A DNA stretch of 64,000 bases. Origin: Sternotherus odoratus. Taxonomy: Eukaryota; Chordata; Testudines; Kinosternidae. The notes beneath the pieces are model-generated. The model ran no database searches. It had not been told where the DNA came from and worked only from the letters and a program-made list of their open reading frames with translations. Below are positions 55,801-57,031 of the stretch, piece by piece (within the stretch, counting starts at the first letter, position 1; the number at the start of each line of letters is the position of its first letter). Where the stretch lies: NCBI GenBank assembly GCA_032164245.1, contig JAVMKO010000003.1, positions 5,652,651 to 5,716,650 of the forward strand, read 5' to 3'. A program made the position numbers and the translations under genes.

Positions 55801-56273
55801 TACAATTTACAAGTGTTTAAAACAACAAGTCGTGACTATATAAACATGCCAATAAACTAAATTTTTAAAGGTGGACGAGGAGATAGGAGGCATCTGCATA
55901 TAAAATGCAGAAAATGAAGGGAACTTAAGTCAGAGCAAACTCATTTCTGCTAACACAGATACCAGAAAATGCTTTAAAACAAACAGTCTATTCATTAACA
56001 GTCCTCAATGCTTAATACGCAACTATGTTCTCATTTGTTTCTGAGACTCATTTTTTGGCTAGACGTGTAATGATCTTCTGCAGCAAGGAGATTCTTTGAG
56101 GAATGTGTGGTTTGGAGGTTTTTTGTTTTTCTTTTAAGAAAGAACAGCTGATCAACTATACTTTTTTTTAAAAAAGTAAATATTTGGATATTTGAAGGCT
56201 GAACAAGTGAAATACCACAGCTTTTCACAACACTGGTTTAAAGTGCAAACAAAAACTTACCTTTGGCTGGCTC
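378..56273 (-). CDS. KIF13B: KIF13B (kinesin-3 family motor, GAKIN), partial: 21 internal exons
   Basis: Plus-end-directed kinesin-3 motor that carries cargo such as DLG1 and PIP3-bearing vesicles along microtubules (family knowledge). The coding join, in transcript order on the minus strand, is 56273-56261, 55571-55511, 51325-51233, 50527-50347, 49869-49782, 48273-48139, 45059-44947, 40853-40742, 27931-27719, 23162-23052, 20164-20030, 17506-17376, 16268-16182, 14405-14215, 13147-12937, 10762-10600, 7125-6979, 6164-6015, 5594-5466, 2605-2435, 535-378. All junctions keep frame (2793 nt). Visible motifs: P-loop GQTGSGKS split over exons 3/4, switch [11 protein letters not shown], switch II DLAGSE, FHA domain in exons 12-13, then coiled coil and MAGUK-binding region. 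KIF13B is chosen over the paralogue KIF13A because [27 protein letters not shown] and the exon 15-20 regions follow KIF13B. The start codon and C-terminal half lie outside the window. I see no frameshift or stop, so this is a functional gene. Confidence 0.96.
536..2434. other. Intron; old repeat fragments
   Basis: Holds a short hAT-like element with ends gcggttctcaacc and ggttgagaaccac (about 1320-1575), without a clean target duplication. A fragment that reads like the 3' half of a MIR-type SINE (gggaaactcag... aagtaatttgcc) sits at about 1640-1745. A LINE-tail-like piece is at 1775-1880. I see nothing else. Confidence 0.5.
2435..2605 (-). CDS. KIF13B: KIF13B exon 20 in window (C2-like KIF1B region)
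   Basis: Encodes [38 protein letters not shown] and [13 protein letters not shown]. FVFCKYxFW is conserved in kinesin-3. 171 nt, phase 0; acceptor ctctag, donor gtaatt. Confidence 0.96.
2757..2920 (-). repeat. Penelope-like/unclassified interspersed repeat, copy 1, with inverted tail
   Basis: Contains agcataagctttcgtgggc next to ctaatacccacttcgtcgga, a sequence recurring at 11497, 20223 and 45512. The part reading gactaacacggctacctct is inverted relative to the copy at 20223, so this insertion is a head-to-head rearrangement. The minus strand can fold as a hammerhead-like core (see findings). Confidence 0.6.
3305..4525 (-). repeat. CR1 LINE fragment with reverse-transcriptase remnant
   Basis: The minus strand encodes [20 protein letters not shown], then [16 protein letters not shown] within 4118-4372, which are CR1 RT motifs. 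The 3' side (3305-3590) has the CR1 C-terminal and tail sequence (gaagggacctcaagaggtca). Stops and frameshifts make it dead. Similar to the copies at 53297 and 63492. Confidence 0.85.
4526..5465. other. Intron with no assigned element
   Basis: AT-rich sequence with a short TA run at about 4815-4827. Small open frames on both strands at 4860-5373 have no recognisable motif. Confidence 0.4.
5466..5594 (-). CDS. KIF13B: KIF13B exon 19 in window (C2-like KIF1B region)
   Basis: Encodes [20 protein letters not shown], a more divergent [18 protein letters not shown], and LVCM. 129 nt, phase 0; acceptor cattag, donor gtgagt. Confidence 0.94.
6015..6164 (-). CDS. KIF13B: KIF13B exon 18 in window
   Basis: Encodes [40 protein letters not shown] and [10 protein letters not shown]. 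The block DPFYDxQE...LIGVANVFL is shared by KIF1 and KIF13. 150 nt, phase 0. Confidence 0.96.
6335..6598. repeat. MITE with terminal inverted repeats
   Basis: The left end gggcaagtgtacattaca and the right end tgtagtgtagcccagggc are imperfect inverted repeats. The inner part (gcagctgtgctgctgta) also appears inverted at about 45890-45960, showing a dispersed family. Confidence 0.55.
6979..7125 (-). CDS. KIF13B: KIF13B exon 17 in window (MAGUK-binding region)
   Basis: Encodes [20 protein letters not shown], then [23 protein letters not shown]-x-L-E-K-L-x-N-R-L is a family signature. 147 nt, phase 0; acceptor ctgcag, donor gtaagt. Confidence 0.96.
7548..7665 (-). repeat. CR1 3' end fragment
   Basis: catagaatcataaaaatg followed by aaaggaaccttgagaagtca and ccaccacctgtcctgaggca is the CR1 3' untranslated tail read from its end. 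On the minus strand it closes with the ATTCTATG-type repeat. Confidence 0.7.
7704..7838. repeat. Compound (TG)n/(TGAG)n microsatellite
   Basis: TG dinucleotides, then about ten TGAG units, then another long TG run. The apparent ORFs rich in His-Thr and Ser-Leu-Thr-His here are repeat artefacts. Confidence 0.95.
7977..8652. mobile_element. Non-autonomous hAT element, GC-rich, with 8-bp TSD
   Basis: The ends tggggtgggcaaac and gttgctcacccctg are imperfect inverted repeats. They are flanked by the exact direct repeat ctctagat at 7969-7976 and 8653-8660. The interior is G-rich with a CpG-rich left part and no transposase. Confidence 0.85.
8935..9110 (-). repeat. CR1/L3-type LINE 3' fragment
   Basis: acctccaaggatggggattc, ccaccacctc and cttcttgtcctacctt follow the CR1 C-terminal region seen at 3420-3560 and 63610-63770. 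Too short for a frame. Confidence 0.7.
9113..9225. repeat. Short interspersed repeat (gaccagatgtcccg type)
   Basis: ggcgaccagatgtcccgctt and aaagtcccattttggggg match a repeat I associate with reptile genomes. The far end is decayed, so the class is uncertain. Confidence 0.35.
9685..9912 (+). repeat. MIR/CORE-SINE-like element
   Basis: A tRNA-like head (gtggttcagtgattaagaca, then agttcaattccctgctc as B box) is followed by a MIR-like body: aacaagtcccttaggtctct, ctctataaaatggggacaac, cagggatgtcgtggtaagta. Confidence 0.7.
10600..10762 (-). CDS. KIF13B: KIF13B exon 16 in window (coiled coil)
   Basis: Encodes [39 protein letters not shown] and [15 protein letters not shown]. IVKANxxVREA is the KIF13 form. 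163 nt. The acceptor tract is a long run of T interrupted by ccc. Confidence 0.95.
11497..11698. repeat. Penelope-like/unclassified repeat, copy 2, head-to-head
   Basis: 11500-11625 reads agtcttgtagcaccttatag ... gcataagctttcctgggc. 11630-11695 reads the same unit inverted (agcttatgctcctaaaca ... gctacaagactctttgttgc). The two arms meet around the short gtgtcagatgaaacctac. Confidence 0.65.
12033..12559. mobile_element. Non-autonomous hAT element with 8-bp TSD
   Basis: Left end cagggatggttaaacc; right end tttggccacccctc. The exact direct repeat tgctatag flanks it (12025-12032, 12560-12567). GC-rich interior with repeated gcagaagcccc-type units and no transposase. Confidence 0.8.
12937..13147 (-). 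CDS. KIF13B: KIF13B exon 15 in window (coiled coil, start of MAGUK-binding region)
   Basis: Encodes [20 protein letters not shown], the helix [19 protein letters not shown], and [15 protein letters not shown]. Strong coiled-coil character. By human numbering it overlaps the start of the region (about 607-831) reported to bind DLG1. 211 nt. Confidence 0.96.
13216..13425 (+). repeat. MIR-like SINE
   Basis: aatctgggactaaggggacc, attcctggctctgcc and ctcatctataaaatagggat follow the tRNA-to-MIR body order of the copy at 9685. More diverged. Confidence 0.6.
13811..14098. repeat. Palindromic MITE (gtctacac-ended family)
   Basis: Ends cttagccatggtctac and gtagacctgacctaag are inverted repeats. Inner segments (gatacgcaacttcagctacg, atcgatttatcgcatct, gtcgactccg) recur at 56731 and 59681. 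Confidence 0.65.
14215..14405 (-). CDS. KIF13B: KIF13B exon 14 in window (acidic linker)
   Basis: Begins LNLPKKKKK, followed by an acidic, Ser-rich stretch and [19 protein letters not shown]. The linker is the least conserved part. NYEYAQMEV matches the kinesin-3 family. 191 nt; acceptor tttaaag, donor gtaaga. Confidence 0.94.
14925..15290. repeat. CR1/SINE-tail repeat plus LINE fragment
   Basis: ctgggctggatggacctttg followed by gtctgacccagtacagcc is a common reptile repeat; an opposite-orientation copy lies at 21165-21262. From about 15060, cttctctgaaccttctccag and actgggcacagtactccag match a CR1-type C-terminal region on the minus strand. Confidence 0.6.
15310..16181. other. Intron with no firm element
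   Basis: Unique-looking AT-rich sequence. 15640-15980 has the feel of an old LINE (tgcactgtagtaatctaatc) but I cannot name it. Confidence 0.35.
16182..16268 (-). CDS. KIF13B: KIF13B exon 13 in window (end of FHA)
   Basis: Encodes [20 protein letters not shown], then [11 protein letters not shown] and L-x-H-G-D-R-I-x-x-G-x-N-H are the closing FHA strands. 87 nt with split Arg codons at both ends. Confidence 0.96.
17376..17506 (-). CDS. KIF13B: KIF13B exon 12 in window (FHA domain)
   Basis: Encodes [20 protein letters not shown] and [19 protein letters not shown]. This is the FHA core, with the G-x-x-x-x-x-Q-D-I-x-L and PEHC elements seen across KIF1/KIF13. 131 nt. Confidence 0.96.
17822..18243. 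repeat. DNA-transposon-like repeat with inverted ends
   Basis: Left acatctacactacacacc and right acaagtagacatacctt suggest the same gtctaca-type termini as the MITEs. The interior holds self-complementary stretches (gggaaaggct / gagcctttccc). Confidence 0.45.
18244..20029. other. Intron with no assigned element
   Basis: I see no coding exon, tandem array or terminal repeat. Small frames on either strand lack motifs. Confidence 0.4.
20030..20164 (-). CDS. KIF13B: KIF13B exon 11 in window (start of FHA region)
   Basis: Encodes [20 protein letters not shown], then [20 protein letters not shown]. [12 protein letters not shown] is the conserved lead-in to the FHA domain of kinesin-3 motors. 135 nt, phase 0; donor gtgaaa. 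Confidence 0.96.
20223..20343 (-). repeat. Penelope-like/unclassified repeat, copy 3
   Basis: Reads atcagagaggtagccgtgtt, agtctggaatagcagaggta, ctgtggcaccttaaagacta and agcataagctttcgtgggct in order. It gives the uninverted order of the family. Truncated right at the cccac arm. Confidence 0.65.
21165..21262. repeat. CR1/SINE-tail repeat, reverse copy
   Basis: tactaggtcagaccaaaggt then ccatctagcccagtatcctg is the reverse complement of the block at 14950-14995. Confidence 0.65.
21263..21700 (-). repeat. CR1 LINE fragment (RT region)
   Basis: gtttgcaaattgattgctta, ccttattccccttttta and ttgcccttttccagtccact follow the CR1 RT region, on the minus strand. Frame broken. Confidence 0.65.
21701..23051. 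other. Intron with no assigned element
   Basis: AT-rich with poly-G (21911-21924) and poly-A runs. I see nothing else. Confidence 0.4.
23052..23162 (-). CDS. KIF13B: KIF13B exon 10 in window (neck coiled coil)
   Basis: Encodes [20 protein letters not shown], then [17 protein letters not shown]. This is a heptad-rich helix that follows the kinesin-3 neck. 111 nt, phase 0; acceptor tttgcag, donor gtttgc. Confidence 0.96.
23543..24603 (-). mobile_element. Solo LTR of an endogenous retrovirus-type element, with 5-bp TSD
   Basis: Begins tgtgacggtgctg and ends cagtaccgtgaca (TG...CA, short inverted ends). It is flanked by the exact direct repeat gcctg (23538-23542, 24604-24608). An aataaa signal on the minus strand at 23925-23930 suggests the LTR is oriented like KIF13B. 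There is no internal coding region, so it is a recombined solo LTR. The family is not identified. Confidence 0.7.
25115..25322 (+). repeat. CR1 3' end, plus orientation
   Basis: ggttagatattaggaaaagc, ttagacaagcatctgtcagg and ctggactagatgacttctcg end in tatgattctgtg, the CR1 ATTCTRTG terminus. It is the only clear CR1 copy here in plus orientation. Confidence 0.8.
25323..27718. other. Intron; old SINE remnants
   Basis: 25705-25880 and 26990-27175 carry MIR-like wording (cattagatcatgctcctgca near the latter's end). An 85-codon minus-strand frame at 27254-27511 has no motif I recognise and no exon borders. The rest is unassigned. Confidence 0.45.
27719..27931 (-). CDS. KIF13B: KIF13B exon 9 in window (end of motor and neck)
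   Basis: Encodes [37 protein letters not shown] (end of motor core) and the neck [20 protein letters not shown]. 213 nt, phase 0. The preceding intron is about 12.8 kb and carries the complete DIRS element. Confidence 0.97.
27932..29450. other. Intron with no assigned element
   Basis: The poly-A tract at about 27981-27998 lies on the acceptor side of exon 9. The rest is unremarkable. Confidence 0.4.
29453..30422. mobile_element. hAT deletion derivative split by a CR1 fragment
   Basis: 29453-29577 (tagagctgttaaggattaaa, aattgcaattaattgcaa) and 30134-30422 (aggtgaattgaaaaatacta ... tcaattgacaaccca) match the two outer parts of the hAT at 31733. Between them (29578-30133), minus-strand CR1 wording such as ccttttctgaaccttttcca is seen. 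Confidence 0.6.
29578..30133 (-). repeat. CR1 LINE fragment inside the hAT derivative
   Basis: Minus-strand translation around 30072-29830 reads [20 protein letters not shown] and [17 protein letters not shown], the CR1 domain after the RT. No intact frame. Confidence 0.65.
30425..31724. other. Intron with no assigned element
   Basis: About 30835-31085 is partly self-complementary (ttcattttg / aaaatgaaa motifs), which could be a decayed MITE. A short AAAT run is at 31322-31342. Confidence 0.35.
31733..33388 (+). mobile_element. Autonomous-type hAT transposon relic (5' part and most of body)
   Basis: Left terminus tagggctattgataaatcgc with interior mirror taatcgtgattaatcacaat near 33330. The plus strand encodes a decayed hAT transposase C-terminus at 32378-32994: [10 protein letters not shown], then, with disrupted frame, [14 protein letters not shown] and [18 protein letters not shown], the hAT dimerisation motif. 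The last few bases (cta) reappear at 39593-39595 beyond the DIRS insertion. The flanking repeats gttttctc (31725-31732) and gttttccc (39596-39603) form a 7/8 target duplication. Confidence 0.85.
32378..32994 (+). pseudogene. hAT transposase C-terminal pseudogene
   Basis: A 168-codon frame carries [33 protein letters not shown] and [10 protein letters not shown]. The conserved dimerisation segment continues in a shifted frame at 32809-32994, where a residue run expected between VPC and LFS is missing. The N-terminal BED-finger and catalytic parts are not seen. It cannot be active. Confidence 0.8.
33389..33600. repeat. DIRS left inverted terminal repeat
   Basis: Pairs with 39409-39590. The shared core runs from aggtcaggcacgcgctgcgg to ccccagttccttctt and is near identical between the two ends. 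The outermost bases differ: the left has aacagggttacttacctg, the right has only the ttcttcttcgag part. This matches DIRS termini that are unequal outside the repeat. Confidence 0.92.
33637..33734. repeat. DIRS internal complementary region
   Basis: The first half (ggaatggatgtgagcaacac ... ggtaagtaaccctg) is the reverse complement of the left terminus at 33390-33448. The second half (cttcttcgagtgattgctca ... cactatagg) is the reverse complement of the right terminus at 39552-39590. The two halves join at gttttcttc. In DIRS replication this region templates the joining of both ends. Confidence 0.92.
33751..34764 (-). CDS. DIRS tyrosine recombinase
   Basis: About 337 residues forming the C-terminal part of an open frame that extends up to 36639. 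A SAM-like N-terminal core-binding segment ([16 protein letters not shown] ... LAAISAFH) is followed by the catalytic domain. Catalytic residues seen, numbered in the 962-codon frame: Arg about 769 ([11 protein letters not shown]), H898-x-x-R901 (HSTR), Tyr 934 (AAHY). In DIRS elements this enzyme integrates the circular cDNA in place of an integrase. The true start is unclear because the frame overlaps the RT gene. In the decayed copy at 40948 the equivalent Arg-Arg has been lost. Confidence 0.9.
   Translation of the reverse strand, partial: NVLLGSRKPSTRSTYTAKWTRFSAWCRQHDVVPSEAAIPRILDYLLGLRNQGLSTSTIRVHLAAISAFHPGQANHSVFSDPVVYRFLRGLDKLYPNVKCPIPPWDLNLVLSRLMMPPFEPLATCSLLHLSWKVAFLVAITSARRVSEIRALTSEPPYTIFHNDKVQLRPHPAFLPKVVSPFHVNQDICLPVFYPRPHTSGREQQLHTLDVRRALAFYLDRTKQFRKTTQLFVAVAERMKGQPVSAQRLSSWITSCIHTCYELAGKPLERVTAHSTRAQASSAAFREGVPITDICRAATWSSVHTFAAHYAIVQQTRDDAAFGSAVLRSAMGPPDPTS
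34800..36659 (-). CDS. DIRS reverse transcriptase-RNase H
   Basis: 619 codons. RT motifs: [10 protein letters not shown] (131-136), [12 protein letters not shown] (163-174) and YLDDWL (195-200, the YxDD-type box). RNase H acidic residues: D362 (TDAS), E394 (NVREL), D419 (TDNT), D470 (ADHLSR). A C-terminal block [11 protein letters not shown] ... [11 protein letters not shown] follows, at the place where DIRS elements often carry a Dam-like methyltransferase domain; I cannot confirm one. It is in a different frame from Gag and the recombinase and lies within the upstream part of the recombinase frame. No disabling change seen. Confidence 0.92.
   Translation of the reverse strand: MSHFHRAWSDITSDQWVLRTVEVGYSLQLSSTPPTHPPPSSLFRDPSHEQLLVQEVRSLLALGAIEPVPQEFRGKGFYSRYFLIPKAKGGLRPILDLRELNTYMIKFKFRMVTLGTIIPSLDPGDWFAALDMKDAYFHVSIKPSHRRYLRFLIAEEHYQFAVLPFGLSTAPRVFTKCMAVVAAFLRRRGVQVYPYLDDWLIRGTSRDQVSEHVCLVINTFDRLGILLNEEKSTLEPTQSIEFIGALLDSRVARASLPQPRFLAIQSTIRQLRSCPMSTARVFLSLLGHMASCTYVIQHARLRLRPLQSWLALAYRPRRDSLHTLLSIPKATLSALTWWEDQSNACRGVPFLPPSPSMSLVTDASSMGWGAHLGALRTQGRWSESDLCLHINVRELRAVRLACQAFRDTLQGHCVAVLTDNTTAQYYINKQGGARSSPLCQEAILLWEFCIAHDVHPVASFLPGIQNTLADHLSRSFMSHEWSLRPDVIRPIFLRWGFPHIDLFASRQNRKCLQFCSFRGGSRGSLTDAFLLPWTGHLLYAFPPIPLLHKVILKIRRDRAQVILIAPAWPRQCWYASLLRLSRAPPISLPLWPDLISQDHGRLLHPDLQSLHLTAWLLHG
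36718..39234 (-). CDS. DIRS Gag-like protein, Cys-His N-terminus and long Arg/Ser domain
   Basis: 838 codons. The N-terminus has paired Cys/His (C11-x2-C14, H24-x2-C27-x2-C30, H35, C40-x2-C43), a possible zinc-binding knuckle. Residues about 209-403 are an RS domain of repeated SRHRS/SRHRR units, resembling splicing-factor SR proteins. A Pro-rich part lies before it and a conserved-looking helical part after it (about 540-770). The C-terminus is basic (Gln/Gly/Arg-Lys). Role inferred: nucleic-acid binding structural protein. The frame is the same as the recombinase frame, separated by a stop at 36718. The degraded N-terminus of a relative is at 43750-43932. Confidence 0.8.
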   Translation of the reverse strand: MSSKAPGFKPCAECGKPMPAGDPHSKCLKCLGEAHLADSCKICRAFKPRTRKDRESRLRQILLEAALTPDSSAAPGPAPKPAKAKPRHRSRSPSAKRRKDSEPRPASAPDRVQPPAPLTRPRSPPGSRPEAQPPAPAPTTPAPQEAPSSPVPVVSPLRVPIPQQLPSTPEAFAAARRLLSEDTPQQPVRSRGKPPMTVTEIAARSPAGHGRRSISRRRSNSRYRSASRHRSQSRRRNELRPCSGSPHGRSRRSRSGRRSESWRRSESRHSRTDRRRSYSRHRSHSRHRSVSCHRGRSGRRSPSRSSSRHRSSSRHRSRSTRHRSPRHRSSSRHRRHRRSTSRRHRRSPRHRTSSRHRRSARHRSSSRHRGSRRSGSSSSRSSEGSRFSRHRSRSPRRRRRRESAGTQTQHDSPPKALQSATIAAPWHSSASASPPAMGPAPATLNPTWPEWVAWEHDQPGETQSEPGFPVCARAARQDLPGPSLASQPSAIHSPREPGPYASPVGVEVVAGTSSNSPPALELSNYQHLLQAVAKNMNLPLEEIQMVDDPVTTMLTKGTPARVAVPFINTIKAHTTSVWKTPASIPPTARGVEKRYFVPATGYEYLYVHPTPSSLVVESVNNKERNGQEAQVPKAKEAKRLDHFGRKVYSSGGLQLRVANHQALMSRHHFDTVEALNKFETALPQESRQEFRALLTQSRDISRHTLQAALDSADSAARTMASGIALRRAAWLSSSSLAPAMQYKIQDLPFEGQALFSEGTDARLQALNDRGVTLKGLGMHAPGPQRRPFVPPRRKFFPPARQPQDSSGRRNRPFRKRQGPRQGGKQRGPKPSQGPRSNF
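39409..39590. repeat. DIRS right inverted terminal repeat
   Basis: Reverse complement of the left repeat, from aagaaggaactgggggccag to gtgcctgacctatagtgg. The outer tail agcaatcactcgaagaagaa is complementary to the second half of the internal region. Confidence 0.92.
39604..40741. other. Intron with no assigned element
   Basis: AT-rich. 40090-40275 is partly self-complementary (gaaatatttcattttaattt). I see no exon or terminal repeat. Confidence 0.35.
40742..40853 (-). CDS. KIF13B: KIF13B exon 8 in window (motor, helix alpha-4/alpha-5)
   Basis: Encodes [20 protein letters not shown] and [17 protein letters not shown], the microtubule-binding helix region. [12 protein letters not shown] is a kinesin-3 signature. 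112 nt, with a split Lys codon; acceptor atgcag, donor gtaagt. It lies between the decayed DIRS copy upstream and the hAT/DIRS nest downstream. Confidence 0.97.
42052..42879. mobile_element. Non-autonomous GC-rich hAT element inside the DIRS relic, with 8-bp TSD
   Basis: Ends caggggtggggaacc and ggttccccacccctg are perfect inverted repeats. The exact direct repeat gtctagtc flanks them (42044-42051, 42880-42887). The interior has repeated gcgcctgggggagccgccgg units in both orientations. Frames here are compositional artefacts. Confidence 0.92.
43750..43932 (-). pseudogene. DIRS Gag N-terminal remnant
   Basis: Sixty codons ending near the expected linker. PGFKPC, the LKC equivalent (FLKCFGETH) and the DLC position align with the Cys/His N-terminus of the intact Gag, but several Cys are replaced. 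Confidence 0.7.
44525..44549. repeat. Poly-T tract
   Basis: 25 consecutive T. It could be the poly-A tail of a minus-strand retrocopy, but I see no recognisable body next to it. Confidence 0.9.
44947..45059 (-). CDS. KIF13B: KIF13B exon 7 in window (motor, switch II)
   Basis: Encodes [20 protein letters not shown], then [17 protein letters not shown] and two bases of Lys. DLAGSE is the switch II motif of the kinesin ATPase. 113 nt; acceptor cctcag, donor gtaagg. Confidence 0.97.
45512..45607 (-). repeat. Penelope-like/unclassified repeat, copy 4
   Basis: cttgtagcaccttagaggac, taagttttcgtgggctatag and cccacttcatcggatgca. Same order as copy 3, with the full hammerhead-like arm on the minus strand. 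Confidence 0.65.
45608..46939. other. Intron; MITE and SINE scraps
   Basis: A MIR-like scrap is at 45640-45735 and an inverted fragment of the 6335-type MITE at about 45868-45985 (gctgctgtagtgcttgtagc). From 46000 to 46930 nothing is assigned. The purine-rich stretch at 46790-46900 makes spurious Phe/Leu-rich frames. Confidence 0.4.
46948..47775. mobile_element. Non-autonomous GC-rich hAT element with 8-bp TSD
   Basis: Left end cgggttgggcaaac, right end gattgcccacccctg. Exact direct repeat atctatca on both sides (46940-46947, 47776-47783). The interior has a degenerate tandem of about 60 bp (gccggggcagcac / gccagggcagccc / gctggggcagccc blocks). Confidence 0.88.
48139..48273 (-). CDS. KIF13B: KIF13B exon 6 in window (motor, switch I)
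   Basis: Encodes [33 protein letters not shown] and the strand ending LYDVQSG. N-x-x-SSRSH is the switch I motif that senses the ATP gamma-phosphate. 135 nt, phase 0 at both ends. Confidence 0.97.
48274..49781. other. Intron; one old SINE/LINE2-like scrap
   Basis: 49255-49475 reads gcatttatttagtacattcc, aagagctttacaaatactaa and gaggaaatagcggcacagag, like the common 3' region of MIR/L2 repeats. The rest is unassigned. Confidence 0.45.
49782..49869 (-). CDS. KIF13B: KIF13B exon 5 in window (motor)
   Basis: Encodes [19 protein letters not shown] and [10 protein letters not shown], the kinesin-3 motor segment between the EIYNE strand and switch I. 88 nt; acceptor aaacag, donor gtaagg. Confidence 0.96.
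50347..50527 (-). CDS. KIF13B: KIF13B exon 4 in window (motor, P-loop C-part)
   Basis: Begins [10 protein letters not shown], completing the ATP-binding P-loop, and runs through [15 protein letters not shown] to [21 protein letters not shown]. The YxEIYNExxRDLL motif is a kinesin hallmark. 181 nt, phases 1 and 2; acceptor tgcacag, donor gtaagc. Confidence 0.97.
51233..51325 (-). CDS. KIF13B: KIF13B exon 3 in window (motor, P-loop N-part)
   Basis: Encodes [17 protein letters not shown], then [14 protein letters not shown]. This is the helix before the nucleotide pocket and the first half of the P-loop. 93 nt, with a split Gly codon at each end. Donor gtaagt; acceptor ttttag. A solo LTR begins 64 bp upstream of the acceptor. 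Confidence 0.96.
51390..52215 (-). mobile_element. Solo LTR with 5-bp TSD, 64 bp upstream of KIF13B exon 3
   Basis: Begins tgttgtagtgg and ends cttcacttactaca. The exact direct repeat ctgtt lies at 51385-51389 and 52216-52220. aataaa on the minus strand (51596-51601) implies sense orientation with the gene. 826 bp, no internal region. The family is not identified. Confidence 0.75.
52588..52799. mobile_element. Short non-autonomous hAT element with 8-bp TSD
   Basis: Ends cagaagctctcaaactgg and agtttgaaaatcactg are inverted repeats. Exact direct repeat ctttatgg (52580-52587, 52800-52807). 212 bp. Confidence 0.88.
52818..53023. repeat. DNA-transposon-like element with inverted ends
   Basis: Left caggcatgtcgcatctta, right taaaatgcaacatgcctg. 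The interior repeats gcgtaaagcggaaac twice in direct orientation. No clear target duplication. Confidence 0.55.
53297..54490 (-). repeat. CR1 LINE fragment
   Basis: Starts with the CR1 tail (acgactggaagggaccttga, catctaattcagtcc) and continues through tcctctgaactttctccaca, then caatttgtcaagagccattt, parallel to 3305-4440. A related piece continues at 55105-55245 (cttgaaaaatccatgctgac). No intact frame. Confidence 0.8.
55105..55245 (-). repeat. CR1 LINE fragment, continuation
   Basis: ttgaaaaatccatgctgact and ttgctccattatctttccgg match the CR1 RT region also seen at 4430-4490 and 21270-21310. It is separated from the 53297 piece by about 600 bp of unassigned sequence. Confidence 0.65.
55288..55464 (-). 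repeat. tRNA-derived SINE (tortoise Pol III type)
   Basis: On the minus strand it begins ggaatagctcagtggtttga (A box tagctcagtgg) and then has gttgtgagttcaatcct (B box), a linker, and a tail resembling the CR1 3' end. Tortoise Pol III SINEs are known to share their tail with a CR1 LINE. This is the best lineage marker in the window. Confidence 0.8.
55511..55571 (-). CDS. KIF13B: KIF13B exon 2 in window (motor domain)
   Basis: Encodes [20 protein letters not shown] plus the first base of Gly, an early kinesin-3 motor strand and loop. The acceptor is ctacag and the donor gtaata. 61 nt. Confidence 0.95.
56261..56273 (-). CDS. KIF13B: KIF13B exon 1 in window: 13-nt microexon
   Basis: Thirteen nt flanked by ctgcag upstream and gtaagt downstream on the minus strand. 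It completes an Arg codon (AG|G expected from the preceding exon) and then encodes SQPK. This matches the R-G-Q-P-K stretch just before VFAYDHC in mammalian KIF13B. The phase is right: the next exon starts in phase 0. No homologous coding lies upstream of the ctgcag, so the exon really is this short. Confidence 0.85.
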
Positions 56274-56730
56274 CTGCAGTTCCCAGAAAAGCCATCATCA
56301 GGGGACAAATGAAAAGGGGCATGTGTATGAAAAAACAAAGAAAAAAAATACAGTTAATTATAGGGATCTCAGATCTGAGAAAGAAATATAGCAAATTAAA
56401 TATGAAATTGAAGATTACATGTTAACTAGAAAATTCAACTTTCTCCATAACTCCCCTTTCAGCTTCAAGTTCAAAATCATTTTCAAATATAGGAATTAAA
56501 GCTTAGGAAGCACCCTTTCCAAAAGCAGGATCTGGGATATTTTCCATAGTAACCTAACTTTAAAAAAAAAAATCAAACTAAACTAAGCTTAATTCTTAAA
56601 GGAGCAAACCATAACAACAAAACTAGGCAAAACTCTCTCAGGACATACCTATCATAATAGGGTGCTAGTCAATCTAGGTTGCCTTGAAAGGGTGAGTGGA
56701 GAAAAGGAGCACTCTCCTGAGTGTCTCAGA
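56274..56730. other. Intron upstream of the microexon, unassigned
   Basis: AT-rich sequence. I find no match to the preceding KIF13B coding part (expected DLHTKCVVDVDANKVIL) here or to the right edge, so that exon lies outside the window. Confidence 0.5.
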
Positions 56731-57031
56731 CCTAGGGTATGTCTTCACTACCCGCCGGATCGGCAGGTAGCGATCGATTTCTCACGTCTTGTGAAGATGC
56801 GAGAAATCGATCGCTCGGGGCGCCCCCGTCGACTCCGGAACTCCAGCTTGCCGGGAGGCGCAAGTTGGAGTCGACAGAGGAGCGTGCCGCCAACCGCCGC
56901 CGCCGCGGGGACGAGCGGTAAGTCGGCTGCAGATACGCACACTTCAGCTATGTGATTCACGCAGCTGAAGTTGTGTATCTGCAGTCGATCCCCCGCCCCC
57001 CCCCCCCCATAGTGGGGACCAGCCCCTAGGG
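56731..57031. repeat. Palindromic CpG-rich MITE (gtctacac-ended family)
   Basis: Ends cctagggtatgtcttcacta and tagtggggaccagcccctag are inverted repeats. The interior has gcgatcgatttctcacgtc mirrored by gcgagaaatcgatcgct, and cacttcagctatgtgattca facing gcagctgaagttgtgtatct. Confidence 0.7.

Noticed and set aside
378..56273. Assignment to the paralogue KIF13A
   Set aside because: Exons 4, 9-10 and 15-20 follow the KIF13B versions at the positions where the two paralogues differ.
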